This document shows positions 36,201 to 44,792 of a DNA stretch of 64,000 nucleotides, in pieces; position 1 is the stretch's first letter, and every line of letters starts with the position of its first letter. The DNA is from Vibrio profundi. Lineage in GTDB: Bacteria > Pseudomonadota > Gammaproteobacteria > Enterobacterales > Vibrionaceae. The position numbers were made by a program, and so were the translations under genes. The notes beneath the pieces were generated by a model. It was not told the DNA's origin and did not search any database. It saw only the letters and a program-made list of their open reading frames with translations. Location: positions 301,280 to 365,279 of the forward strand of contig NZ_RZIS01000005.1 in the NCBI RefSeq assembly GCF_005281835.1, read 5' to 3'.

Positions 36201-38100
36201 TGATATGGCGGGTGATGTATTTGGTAACGGCATGTTGTTGTCGAAGCATATTCGTCTTCAAGCTGCGTTTAACCACTTACACATCTTTATTGATCCAAAT
36301 CCAGAGTCTGCATCGAGCTGGGAAGAGCGTGATCGCTTGTTTAAACTTCCACGTTCAAGCTGGGAAGATTACAACAAAGAGCTAATTTCTAAAGGCGGTG
36401 GCATTTTCTCTCGTAGATCGAAATCAATCCCACTAAGCCCAGAAATTCAGAAAATGCTTGGTACTAAGAAGTCATCGCTAGCACCAAATGATTTGATCAA
36501 AATGATCCTATCAATGGAAGTGGATCTGCTTTGGAATGGTGGTATCGGTACTTATGTGAAAGCATCAACTGAAACGCACACTGATGTAGGTGATCGCGCG
36601 AATGATGTGCTTCGTATCGATGGTAACAACCTAAAAGCTAAGGTTGTTGGCGAAGGCGGTAACTTAGGTATGACGCAGCTAGGTCGTATTGAATACGCTC
36701 TGACTGGTGGCCGTGTTAACACTGACTTTGTAGATAACGTTGGTGGTGTGGATTGTTCGGATAACGAAGTTAACATTAAGATCTTCTTGAATGGCCTAGT
36801 GTCGAATGGTGATCTTACAGTTAAGCAACGTAACCAAATTCTTGAATCCATGGAAGAAGAAGTAGGCGAGATCGTATTGGATGATGCGTACTGCCAAGCA
36901 GAGTCTATTTCTGTTACTGAGCATCAAGGTGTTGGCTTAGTGAAAGAACAGATTCGCTTCATCCATACTATGGAGAAAGCGGGTTATCTAGATCGTGCAC
37001 TTGAGTACATTCCAGATGATGAAACCTTACTAGAGCGTGAGAAGCAAGGCTTTGCATTAACTAGACCTGAACTATCTGTACTGGTTGCTTACGGTAAGAT
37101 GGTACTGAAAGAAGATCTAGTGTGTGATGATATTGCTAATGATGAGTTCCACGCTCAGCAGCTAACGCAATACTTCCCAACTGAGTTACGCCGTAACTAC
37201 TCTGAGCACATGGATAACCATCCACTACGAGCAGAGATTATCGCTACCGCACTTGCTAACCAAATGGTTAACGAGATGGGCTGTAACTTTATCACTCGTC
37301 TACAAGAAGAGACGGGCGCTGATATTGTTGATATCGCAAATGCGTATGCGGCTTCTCGCGAGATTTACGGGCTAGGGGAAATCCTTAAAGAAATCCGTGC
37401 ACTAGATAACGTGGCAGGTTCTGATGCTCAATACGAATTGATCTTCCATGTTCGTCGTACTATGCGCCGCCTAACACGCTGGTTACTACGTAATCGCACT
37501 GGTAAACAGTCCGTGAAAGCACTGGTTGAACTTTACCAAGGTGATGTTCATGCGATTACCGAAACACTAGACGACATGCTAGTTCAGTCTGAAGTAGAAG
37601 AGCACAATATCATTGCTCAAGCTTGGATTGATAAAGGTGTTGGTGAGAAGCTGGCGAATTTTGTCGCTCGTTTGTCTAGCCTATACTCAGCACTGGATAT
37701 ATCCACAGTAGCCCGTGAAACGGGTAAAACTGTTCAACAAGCGTCAAAATTGTACTTTAACTTAGGTGATCGCCTATCACTTCATTGGTTCTTGAAACAG
37801 ATCAACAGCCAAGCTGTCGATAACAACTGGCAAGCGTTGGCACGTGCGGCATTTAGAGAAGATCTGGATTGGCAGCAACGCCAACTAACGGGTCAAGTTC
37901 TTAACTGTGGCTGCACGACAGAAGAATTGGATGTGATTAAAGCGCTTGATGAGTGGATGGAAACAAATTCAATCTCTCTACATAGATGGGAAAGCATCTT
38001 GAATGAGTTTAAAGTTGGTTCAGTACATGAATTTGCAAAATTCTCAGTCGCTTTACGTGAGTTAATGTTGTTGAATCTAAACTGTATGTCTAACGACTAA
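33256..38100 (+). CDS. NAD-specific glutamate dehydrogenase, large (L_180/GDH-1600) type
   Basis: 1614 aa. It deaminates glutamate to 2-oxoglutarate with NAD+. N-terminal ACT-like regulatory segments (residues ~30-500) precede the catalytic domain, recognised from GGKVARGGLRWSDRQEDFR, VPVGAKGGFVCK (substrate lysine), FTAIGVGDMAGDVFGNGM, and NGGIGTYVKAS with KVVGEGGNLGMTQLGR (dinucleotide fold). The C-terminal ~500 residues are helical. The start ATG at 33256 follows GGAG; the frame opens five codons earlier at a TTG. It is well known in Vibrio and Pseudomonas (GdhB/gdh2 naming varies), so no symbol is given. Confidence 0.95.
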   Translation: MTARETVVPVLLEKVYKLIQDKLDLAHRPLVTQLAQHMFSNVSHDDLFQRNESDLYGAVVSLWHHINEKKPEDISVRVFNPTVSRQGWQSTHTIVEVVVPDSPFLVDSVKMALNRLDLSSHLMLHNPTQIQRSDSGEVVGVNSDAGVFQSLFHIEVDRLSSKAEMTALKTELLDIFTDAGLVVNDWLLMVERLEEVTNQVEAQKSNIPVDGERFDETLAFLRWLGDHNFTFMGYKEYDLVNVDGDTELRPTEEKGLGLFAKPERVRSVKLSEFSDSARLEAKKPYVVIVTKGNKACRIHRPAYTDYIGIKKFDSKGKVIGEHRFTGLYTSAVYNQTVETIPLVREKVERILDASGYRDGSYSYKALHNILENYPRDELLQAREEELLEVGTGVVQMQDRDLLRLFVRKDPFGRFFSCMVYVTKDRYNTELRRQTQRILKQYFGCEQEVEFTTYFSESPLARTHYIVRVDNNNMDVDVKTIEQNLMEVSSSWDDRLSESIIANFGESKGLPLSKEYMRAFPRSYKEDMMPGSAVADIERLEELSEDNKLGMLFYRPQEEAADSKAVRLKLFYHSDDPIHLSDVMPMLENLGLRVIGESPYEVRKTNGCTYWILDFSMLHKSEETVDLREARDLFQQAFAAIWAGELESDGFNRLVLGAGLSGREISILRAYARYMRQVGFPFSQHYIEETLSQHTDLAKGLVALFEKRFDPKFKGSKKGQADLIKKITEQLDKVESLDDDRIIRRYMEMITATLRTNYYQLDSNKQFKPWLALKMKPSEIPEIPAPVPAFEIFVYAPDIEGVHLRGGKVARGGLRWSDRQEDFRTEILGLVKAQQVKNTVIVPVGAKGGFVCKRQHTMTGRDEIFAEGQRCYKRFIRALLDVSDNIIEGEVIPPKSVVRHDEDDPYLVVAADKGTATFSDLANSVSDEYNFWLGDAFASGGSNGYDHKAMGITAKGGWESVKRHFREMGINCQTTDFTAIGVGDMAGDVFGNGMLLSKHIRLQAAFNHLHIFIDPNPESASSWEERDRLFKLPRSSWEDYNKELISKGGGIFSRRSKSIPLSPEIQKMLGTKKSSLAPNDLIKMILSMEVDLLWNGGIGTYVKASTETHTDVGDRANDVLRIDGNNLKAKVVGEGGNLGMTQLGRIEYALTGGRVNTDFVDNVGGVDCSDNEVNIKIFLNGLVSNGDLTVKQRNQILESMEEEVGEIVLDDAYCQAESISVTEHQGVGLVKEQIRFIHTMEKAGYLDRALEYIPDDETLLEREKQGFALTRPELSVLVAYGKMVLKEDLVCDDIANDEFHAQQLTQYFPTELRRNYSEHMDNHPLRAEIIATALANQMVNEMGCNFITRLQEETGADIVDIANAYAASREIYGLGEILKEIRALDNVAGSDAQYELIFHVRRTMRRLTRWLLRNRTGKQSVKALVELYQGDVHAITETLDDMLVQSEVEEHNIIAQAWIDKGVGEKLANFVARLSSLYSALDISTVARETGKTVQQASKLYFNLGDRLSLHWFLKQINSQAVDNNWQALARAAFREDLDWQQRQLTGQVLNCGCTTEELDVIKALDEWMETNSISLHRWESILNEFKVGSVHEFAKFSVALRELMLLNLNCMSND

Positions 38101-38128
38101 CGTTTAGGCAAAGACGAAAATATACGAG

Positions 38129-38153
38129 GGCAGGCCAGTTGGTCTGCCTTTTT
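38129..38153 (+). terminator. Terminator after the glutamate dehydrogenase gene
   Basis: GGCAGGCC-AGTT-GGTCTGCC with one G.T pair is followed by TTTTTCG. Confidence 0.85.
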
Positions 38154-38202
38154 CGTTTAGTACTTAGTGGTCGAGTTTTATCGGTCCTAGTTTTGGCAAA
38201 AA

Positions 38203-38218
38203 ACGGTAACGTTTGCTT
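38203..38218. promoter_or_regulatory. PurR box upstream of pyrD
   Basis: ACGGTAACGTTTGCTT matches the palindromic PurR consensus ACGCAAACGTTTGCGT at 13 of 16 positions. pyrD is a known PurR target in E. coli, so repression of pyrD by PurR with hypoxanthine or guanine is likely. Confidence 0.6.
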
Positions 38219-38309
38219 AATAAAGAACCTCATTCGTTATCAAACTCGACTATCTTCTCCTTACATACAGTAATAGATTGAATAGTTGCATAAATAAGTA
38301 AATAATATC

Positions 38310-38333
38310 GCCCCGTTTACACGGGGCTTTTTT
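38310..38333 (+). promoter_or_regulatory. pyrD leader hairpin
   Basis: GCCCCG-TTTACA-CGGGGC is followed by TTTTTT and then, within five bases, by the pyrD ribosome-binding site CCGGAGG. A plausible -10 (TAATAT, 38303-38308) and -35 (TTGAAT, 38278) would place the transcription start in the C-run of the hairpin. It may be a terminator-type attenuator or a 5'-end hairpin whose formation depends on the start nucleotide, as in E. coli pyrC/pyrD. Confidence 0.6.
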
Positions 38334-38347
38334 CTACCGGAGGCACA

Positions 38348-39358
38348 ATGCTTTACCGTCTAGCCAGAACTGGCTTTTTTCAACTTGATGCCGAAAAGGC
38401 ACATGATCTTGCAATTCAAAATTTCAAGCGATTCACTGGTACTCCACTTGATCTTCTGTACCGCCAGCAATTACCAAACCGACCTGTAGAATGCATGGGT
38501 CTAACTTTCAAGAACCCAGTAGGCCTAGCTGCAGGTTTAGACAAAAATGGCGAATGTATTGATGCATTTGGCGCAATGGGTTTTGGTTTTGTCGAAGTAG
38601 GGACTGTGACACCTCGCCCTCAAGCTGGTAATGACAAACCTCGTTTGTTCCGTTTAGTCGAAGCGGAAGGCATTATTAACCGAATGGGTTTCAATAACCT
38701 TGGAGTGGACAACCTTGTCGAGAACGTCAAGAAGTCTAACTACGATGGCGTGCTGGGTATCAATATCGGTAAAAATAAAGATACACCGATAGAAAAGGGT
38801 GCTGAAGACTACTTGATCTGTATGGAAAAGGTATATCAGTACGCAGGATACATCGCGGTAAATATTTCTTCTCCAAATACTCCTGGTCTTCGCTCTCTTC
38901 AGTATGGTGAAGCTTTGGATGAACTTCTTGCTGAATTGAAGCTAAAGCAGAAAGAACTTGAAGAGAAACATAGCAAATATGTCCCTCTTGCTTTAAAGAT
39001 CGCACCGGATCTAAGTGATGATGAAATCACCCAAATTTGTGAGTCATTGATCAAGAATAAGATCGATGGCGTGATCGCAACTAATACGACTTTAGATCGC
39101 AGTATCGTTGAAGGTATGAAACACGCTAATGAAGCTGGTGGTCTAAGTGGCCGCCCGGTTCAATCTCGCAGCACTGAAGTGGTTCGTCGTTTACATGAAG
39201 AGCTTGGCGATCAACTACCAATCATTGGGGTAGGTGGCATCGATTCTTATGTAGCAGCAAAAGAGAAGATGATGGCTGGCGCTAAGCTAGTTCAAGTTTA
39301 CTCTGGTTTTATATATCAGGGCCCAGGCTTAGTTCGAGATATTGTAAAAAACCTATAG
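38348..39358 (+). CDS. pyrD: Dihydroorotate dehydrogenase (quinone), class 2
   Basis: 336 aa. It oxidises dihydroorotate to orotate with FMN, passing electrons to quinone, and is membrane associated through its N-terminal helices ([20 protein letters not shown]). Motifs: [52 protein letters not shown] (catalytic serine region), [15 protein letters not shown]. Pyrimidine biosynthesis. It has a PurR box and leader hairpin upstream and is followed by zapC as in E. coli. Confidence 0.96.
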   Translation: MLYRLARTGFFQLDAEKAHDLAIQNFKRFTGTPLDLLYRQQLPNRPVECMGLTFKNPVGLAAGLDKNGECIDAFGAMGFGFVEVGTVTPRPQAGNDKPRLFRLVEAEGIINRMGFNNLGVDNLVENVKKSNYDGVLGINIGKNKDTPIEKGAEDYLICMEKVYQYAGYIAVNISSPNTPGLRSLQYGEALDELLAELKLKQKELEEKHSKYVPLALKIAPDLSDDEITQICESLIKNKIDGVIATNTTLDRSIVEGMKHANEAGGLSGRPVQSRSTEVVRRLHEELGDQLPIIGVGGIDSYVAAKEKMMAGAKLVQVYSGFIYQGPGLVRDIVKNL

Positions 39359-39399
39359 AAGCTACAGTGTAACTATTTGAAGTTACAAGTTTTAGGGGC

Positions 39400-39430
39400 A
39401 AAAAGAGGAATTCATTTCCTCTTTTTTTTT
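39400..39430 (+). terminator. Terminator after pyrD
   Basis: AAAAGAGGAA-TTCA-TTTCCTCTTTT followed by a run of T. Confidence 0.9.
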
Positions 39431-39516
39431 GTCTTTTCGTTAGTAGAATTACGTTTATTAGGAAGGTAATTAAGCGTTTTACCTAGAGAAACATATAATC
39501 AGTGTGAGACGATACA

Positions 39517-40068
39517 ATGCTTAAACCCAGCGATACATGGAGTTGGTACTACGACGAGCAACACAGCTCGTTAATGCTGAATCTTGGGCAAGATATGTTG
39601 TTTAAAACTAATCTCGTCAAGAAAACGCTGGTGCAGTGTGCATTTCAAGATAACGAATTCACTGTAGATGATGCATCTTCCTATCAAACCTTTAAAGAAA
39701 AAATCAGTGGTTTGGACCTTTCTGAACCTAGACAGGCAGAATTGACGTTGTATTGCGTTGCCGCTAAGCGATTCCATAAGCCTGTTCAGCCAAAAAGCTG
39801 GTTTTTTGATACTCAATTTGATAGCCATGAAGAACCTCAAGAAGGTGATATCGTTCGTTTGAGTAATGACCTGAGTCAAGGGCATTTTATCGTCCTAGAG
39901 GTAGGGGACAGCTCCAGTTTGTGCGCCTTAATAGAGCTAGAAGAATTCAGTTTAACCAGCTCAAAATCATTGAGGTTTGGTGATTATATTAAAGTCATGC
40001 ATGACCGAATGGTTTGCGCCAATTCACTTGTTAATAAAAATAATCCTCCGATGGCCTTAGTTGGCTAA
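39517..40068 (+). CDS. zapC: Cell-division protein ZapC
   Basis: 183 aa (E. coli 180). ZapC binds FtsZ and bundles its protofilaments, stabilising the Z ring. The family start (MLKPSDTWSWYYDEQHSSLM) and the segments FTVDDASSY, KSWFFDTQFD and FGDYIKVMHDRM align with E. coli ZapC. The pyrD-zapC neighbourhood is conserved. It has its own terminator. Confidence 0.9.
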   Translation: MLKPSDTWSWYYDEQHSSLMLNLGQDMLFKTNLVKKTLVQCAFQDNEFTVDDASSYQTFKEKISGLDLSEPRQAELTLYCVAAKRFHKPVQPKSWFFDTQFDSHEEPQEGDIVRLSNDLSQGHFIVLEVGDSSSLCALIELEEFSLTSSKSLRFGDYIKVMHDRMVCANSLVNKNNPPMALVG

Positions 40069-40103
40069 GCATTCATCTCAAAATATTCATTCCTGTGTTA
40101 TTT

Positions 40104-40129
40104 AATCAGCCTTTCGGCTGATTTTTTTT
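40104..40129 (+). terminator. Terminator after zapC
   Basis: AATCAGCC-TTTC-GGCTGATT followed by TTTTTT. Confidence 0.9.
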
Positions 40130-40514
40130 ACCTAAAATTCAGGGTGATCATAGTACTTCTACTATTCATCGCTGATAAATGGGAGCAATAGCACGCTTTT
40201 TATCCATACATTTACGCGATTCTTAAGCCGCTATAGTTGGTATTTTCCTCATAAATTCCCGTTTTACCTTCATATGTAGCTAACTTACACCTCTATCTCG
40301 TTGCTGGTATATACCAATTTTGATTCGAATATTTATGCATTTGGTGGTTTTGTGGGTAAAGAAGTACTTACTTCAAAAGGGTTTGGTCCTTTTAGCCGTC
40401 TTGTTTATTTGCTGAGCGTTTACTGTCTATATCTGAGAAAAGAATACGTTAGTAGGATGATTGACAAGGAAAGTGAGGTATAATTGAGGTCATTTTTATC
40501 AATAAAAGAACACT
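40130..40514. other. Intergenic region upstream of rlmKL
   Basis: 385 bases. A 60-codon open frame exists but has no ribosome-binding site and no recognisable product, so I do not call it. TATAAT at 40479-40484 is a good -10; the TTGACA at 40461-40466 is only 12 bases away, too close for a normal pair. Nothing else was recognised. Confidence 0.4.
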
Positions 40515-42635
40515 ATGAATCAATATCTAGCGGTTACCTCAAACGGCCTTGAGAATTTACTAGTTGAAGAACTAACCCAATTAGGGATTACGAACGCAAA
40601 ACCAGTCCAAGCGGGCGTTAAATTCAAGGCGACCAATGAGCAGATCTACCGCTGTTGTTTGTGGAGTCGTCTAGCCTCTCGATTTGTGCGTGTTTTGTCT
40701 GAATTCACCTGTCAAGATGACATGGATCTTTACCTTTCTACGACAGCAGTTAACTGGGTAAACCAGTTTCATAGCAGTAAGCGTTTCGTCGTTGATTTCA
40801 ATGGTACTAACCGGGAAATTCGCAATAGCCAGTATGGTGCGATGAAAGTTAAAGATGCGGTGGTCGATTGCTTCGAGAAAAAGAGCTTACCTCGTCCATC
40901 AATCAGTAAAGAAAACCCAGATGTACGTATTCATGTGCGCTTACATCGCGATAAGGCGATTTTAGGTGTGGATATGGTAGGTAGTGGTTTGCACCAGCGT
41001 GGTTACCGACCTGAATCGGGTAGAGCGCCATTAAGGGAAACCTTAGCTGCTGCTATTTTGCTTCGTAGTGGCTGGGATGAAACCAAGCCATTCTTAGATC
41101 CAATGTGTGGTTCTGGTACTTTGGTGATTGAAGCGGCGATGATGGCGGCAAACATGGCTCCAGGCGTAAAGCGTCAGAAATGGTGTTTTGAATCACTGGA
41201 AGACTTTGATGCAGAACTATGGGCTGAAGTGAAAGCAGAAGCGAACGTTCAAGCTCGTCGTGGTGTTAAGAAAGTTGAATGTAAGTTTTACGGATACGAT
41301 AACGACAGTCGCGTTATTCAGGTAGCTCGAGATAACGCTCGACGCGCTGGTGTTGCAGATTTAATCGAATTTGAAGTTGGCGATGCCGCTTTGGTGAAAC
41401 GTCCGGCTTCGTTTGAAAACGGCGTGATCGTTTCAAACCCACCATACGGCGAGCGTTTAGGTACAGAGCCTGGGTTGATTGCCTTGTACACCGCTTTTGG
41501 TGCTCAACTGAAAGCCGAATTTGGTGGCTGCAATGCATCAATCTTCTCTAGTTCTGATGAGCTACTAAGCTGTTTACGCATGCGCGCCGATAAGCAGTTC
41601 AAGTTGAATAATGGTGCGTTACCTTGTCACCAAAAGAACTATTCAATTTCAGACAGACCTCAAGAAGACCGCCCAAACAAGGATAGCGAATCTTTGATCG
41701 CACCAGACTTTGCTAATCGTCTCAAGAAGAACATTGGCAAAATAGGTAAGTGGGCTAAGAAAGAGCAGTTAGACTGTTACCGTATCTACGATGCAGACCT
41801 CCCTGAATACAACGTTGCTATTGATGTTTACCTGGATCATCTTGTTATCCAAGAATACGCAGCACCGAAAAATATCCCTGAAGAGAAAGCGAAGCGTCGT
41901 TTAACTGATATTATTCGTGCAGCTATCCAAGTGACTGGTGTAGAGGCGAACAACGTAGTGCTTAAGGTACGCCAAAAGCAAAAAGGACGTTCTCAGTATC
42001 AAAAGCTGTCTCAAGAGTCGTCTCAGATGGAAGTTAATGAATACGGCGTGAAACTTATCGTTAATCTTCATGACTATCTTGATACCGGGTTATTCTTAGA
42101 CCATAAGATTACACGCCGACGTTTAGGCGAAATGGCGCAAGGTAAAGATTTCCTTAACCTGTTCGCATATACAGGTAGTGCAAGTGTGCATGCTGCAGTC
42201 GGTGGTGCTCGTTCTACAACGACTGTTGATATGTCTAATACCTACCTTGAGTGGGCTAAAGAAAACATGACATTAAATGGCCGCGTGGGACGACAGCATC
42301 AATTTGTACAGGCAGATTGCCTTCAATGGTTAGCGCAAGCGTCAGGCTTGTATGATCTGATTTTTATTGATCCTCCTACGTTCTCTAACTCAAAGCGTAT
42401 GGAACAAACTTTTGATGTTCAGCGTGATCATATCCAGCTTATGGAAAACTTGAAGCGCATCTTAAGGGAAGAGGGTACGATTGTATTCTCAAACAATAAG
42501 CGTCATTTCAAAATGGATCTTGAAGCGTTAGAAGCTCTAGGCTTATCTGCTCAAAACATATCTTCTAAGACTTTGCCGCTGGATTTCTCTCGTAATAAGC
42601 ACATTCATAACTGCTGGCTTATCACGCACAAATAG
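40515..42635 (+). CDS. rlmKL: Bifunctional 23S rRNA m2G2445 / m7G2069 methyltransferase RlmKL
   Basis: 706 aa (E. coli RlmKL/YcbY 702). The N-terminal half has a THUMP domain (residues ~1-160) and the RlmL methyltransferase with [18 protein letters not shown] and [10 protein letters not shown] (NPPY motif). The C-terminal half is the RlmK methyltransferase with [36 protein letters not shown] and [13 protein letters not shown]. Both modify 23S rRNA helix 74. Followed 14 bases later by a glutaredoxin-like gene and uup. Confidence 0.96.
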   Translation: MNQYLAVTSNGLENLLVEELTQLGITNAKPVQAGVKFKATNEQIYRCCLWSRLASRFVRVLSEFTCQDDMDLYLSTTAVNWVNQFHSSKRFVVDFNGTNREIRNSQYGAMKVKDAVVDCFEKKSLPRPSISKENPDVRIHVRLHRDKAILGVDMVGSGLHQRGYRPESGRAPLRETLAAAILLRSGWDETKPFLDPMCGSGTLVIEAAMMAANMAPGVKRQKWCFESLEDFDAELWAEVKAEANVQARRGVKKVECKFYGYDNDSRVIQVARDNARRAGVADLIEFEVGDAALVKRPASFENGVIVSNPPYGERLGTEPGLIALYTAFGAQLKAEFGGCNASIFSSSDELLSCLRMRADKQFKLNNGALPCHQKNYSISDRPQEDRPNKDSESLIAPDFANRLKKNIGKIGKWAKKEQLDCYRIYDADLPEYNVAIDVYLDHLVIQEYAAPKNIPEEKAKRRLTDIIRAAIQVTGVEANNVVLKVRQKQKGRSQYQKLSQESSQMEVNEYGVKLIVNLHDYLDTGLFLDHKITRRRLGEMAQGKDFLNLFAYTGSASVHAAVGGARSTTTVDMSNTYLEWAKENMTLNGRVGRQHQFVQADCLQWLAQASGLYDLIFIDPPTFSNSKRMEQTFDVQRDHIQLMENLKRILREEGTIVFSNNKRHFKMDLEALEALGLSAQNISSKTLPLDFSRNKHIHNCWLITHK

Positions 42636-42649
42636 AAAAGGAATATCGA

Positions 42650-42892
42650 GTGCTGACTTTATACAGTACTGAAGGATGCCATCTTTGTGAGATGGCATTT
42701 GAACTTACGAAACAATTGAATATTAGTGAACAGGTTGAAGTTGTGGATATTGCGTTCGACGACGCATTGTTTTCTCGTTACGGCGTAACGATTCCTGTGC
42801 TGAAATATCAAGAGTCAGAATTAAATTGGCCTTTTGGCCTTCAAGAATTACAAAATTGGTTAGATGAAAATGGCATTACTTACCATTCATAA
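42650..42892 (+). CDS. Glutaredoxin-like thiol protein (DUF836)
   Basis: 80 aa. The thioredoxin-fold start LTLYSTEGCHLCEMA carries a CxxC active site (GCHLC), and TIPVLKY contains the cis-proline. Family knowledge: such small proteins lack a known partner. GTG start preceded by AAAGGAA. The end overlaps the start of uup by 23 bases, so uup translation is coupled. Confidence 0.85.
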   Translation: MLTLYSTEGCHLCEMAFELTKQLNISEQVEVVDIAFDDALFSRYGVTIPVLKYQESELNWPFGLQELQNWLDENGITYHS

Positions 42893-44786
42893 TGGGCAAT
42901 TAGCTTTTGGTGACCATCCTTTATTGGATAAAGCCGACTTTGCTTTGCAAGAAAATGAGCGTGTGTGTTTAGTAGGTCGTAACGGAGCGGGCAAATCAAC
43001 CTTAATGAAGGTGCTTGCCGGCGAAATCGTTATGGATGACGGAAAAATGCAAATTACTCAAGATGTAGTCGTTTCGCGATTAGAACAAGATCCTCCTCGT
43101 AACGAAGAGGGAACGGTTTATGAGTACGTTGCTGGTGGATTGGCAGAAATTGGCAAACAGCTAAAGATCTATCACGATCTATTGGATCTTATTGCGGAAG
43201 ATCCAAGCGAGAAGAACATTAATCGTTTATCTCGTGTTCAAGAACAACTTGATCATGCCAATGCTTGGCGTTTTGATGATCGTGTTAACAATGTGTTGGG
43301 TGCACTTAAGCTTTTACCAAATACTAAGCTGACTGATCTGTCAGGTGGTTGGCAACGTAAAGCGGCCCTTGCTCGCGCTCTTGTGTGCGACCCTGATGTA
43401 TTACTCCTTGATGAACCTACCAACCACTTAGATGTAACGACAATTGAATGGTTAGAAGGATTCTTAAAGGATTTCCGTGGCTCGATTATCTTCATTTCTC
43501 ACGATCGCGCATTCATTAAGTCAATGGCGACACGTATTGTCGATCTCGATCGTGGTCAGTTAAGTTCGTTCCCGGGTGATTACGAAAACTATCTTGTTGA
43601 GAAAGAAGAAGCGCTCCGTGTAGAAGAAATGCAAAATGCTGAGTTTGATAAGAAGCTCGCCCAAGAAGAAGTATGGATTCGCCAAGGAATCAAAGCTCGT
43701 CGTACGCGTAATGAAGGCCGCGTACGTGCGCTGAAGAAGCTACGTGAAGAGCGTTTAAACAGACGTGAAGTGCAGGGTAAGGCGAACATTCAAATCGATG
43801 AATCAAATCGTTCTGGCAAGATTGTATTCGAAGCTGAAAATATTAACTTTGGTTTTGAGGGCAAGGATATTGTTAAAGACTTTAGCTTTAACATTATGCG
43901 TGGTGACAGAATCGCTCTTATCGGACCTAACGGCTGTGGTAAGAGTACCGTTCTTAAATTGCTATTAGACCAGCTTAAGCCTGACTCTGGTCGTTTACAC
44001 TGCGGTACCAAGTTAGAAGTTGCCTATTTTGACCAGTATCGTGAAATTCTAGACCCTGAAAAGTCGGTTATTGATAATTTAGCGGATGGTAAGCAAGAAG
44101 TAACCGTTGGCGGTCGTGAGCGTCATGCGTTGAGCTACCTGCAAGATTTCTTATTTTCTCCAAAACGCGCTCGTACTCCTGTTAAAGCCTTGTCTGGGGG
44201 GGAGAAAAACCGCCTGTTACTTGCTCGTATTTTCCTTAAATCAAACAATCTTTTGATTCTAGATGAACCGACTAACGATTTAGATATCGAAACATTGGAA
44301 CTTTTAGAAGATTTGCTTGCCAACTATCAGGGGACGTTACTTCTAGTAAGCCATGATCGTCAGTTCGTAGATAACACGGTAATGACAAGTTGGATATTCG
44401 AAGGTGAAGGTGTAATTGAAGAGTTTGTTGGTGGTTATCACGACGCCCAGCAACAAAGAAAACAGGTATTACAGTCTCGCCAGGTCGAAAAGCCAGCTAA
44501 GCAGGTAAAAGTAGTTGAGGAAACTCCCAAAACTGCACCTGCGAAAGTTAAGACTAAGAAGTTATCTTATAAGCTACAGCGAGAACTAGAAGCGCTACCT
44601 ATGCGTTTAGAGGAATTGGAAGCCGAAATTGAGTCGCTACAGGAACAGGTGAATAGCCCTGAGTTTTTCAGTAAGCCTGTAGACGACACCAAAGTGATAT
44701 TAGATAAGCTTGCTGCTACTGAGCAGGAGCTTGAAGTTGCCTTTGAGCGTTGGGAAGAGCTCGAAGCACTACAACAGGAAAGTTAA
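42870..44786 (+). CDS. uup: ABC-F protein Uup
   Basis: 638 aa. Two ATPase domains without membrane segments: GRNGAGKST and LSGGWQRKAALARALV with LLLDEPTNHLD in the first; GPNGCGKST, LSGGEKNRLLLARIF and LILDEPTNDLD in the second. The ABC-F linker and a C-terminal coiled coil (residues ~560-635) follow. Uup acts on ribosomes or branched DNA and affects transposon excision. The ATG at 42870 matches the E. coli start; an ATG two codons earlier is also possible. Confidence 0.95.
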   Translation: MALLTIHNGQLAFGDHPLLDKADFALQENERVCLVGRNGAGKSTLMKVLAGEIVMDDGKMQITQDVVVSRLEQDPPRNEEGTVYEYVAGGLAEIGKQLKIYHDLLDLIAEDPSEKNINRLSRVQEQLDHANAWRFDDRVNNVLGALKLLPNTKLTDLSGGWQRKAALARALVCDPDVLLLDEPTNHLDVTTIEWLEGFLKDFRGSIIFISHDRAFIKSMATRIVDLDRGQLSSFPGDYENYLVEKEEALRVEEMQNAEFDKKLAQEEVWIRQGIKARRTRNEGRVRALKKLREERLNRREVQGKANIQIDESNRSGKIVFEAENINFGFEGKDIVKDFSFNIMRGDRIALIGPNGCGKSTVLKLLLDQLKPDSGRLHCGTKLEVAYFDQYREILDPEKSVIDNLADGKQEVTVGGRERHALSYLQDFLFSPKRARTPVKALSGGEKNRLLLARIFLKSNNLLILDEPTNDLDIETLELLEDLLANYQGTLLLVSHDRQFVDNTVMTSWIFEGEGVIEEFVGGYHDAQQQRKQVLQSRQVEKPAKQVKVVEETPKTAPAKVKTKKLSYKLQRELEALPMRLEELEAEIESLQEQVNSPEFFSKPVDDTKVILDKLAATEQELEVAFERWEELEALQQES

Positions 44787-44792
44787 TCGTTG

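Noticed and set aside
40301..40483. 60-codon open frame upstream of rlmKL
   Set aside because: No ribosome-binding site, no recognisable sequence, and it lies in an AT-rich promoter region.
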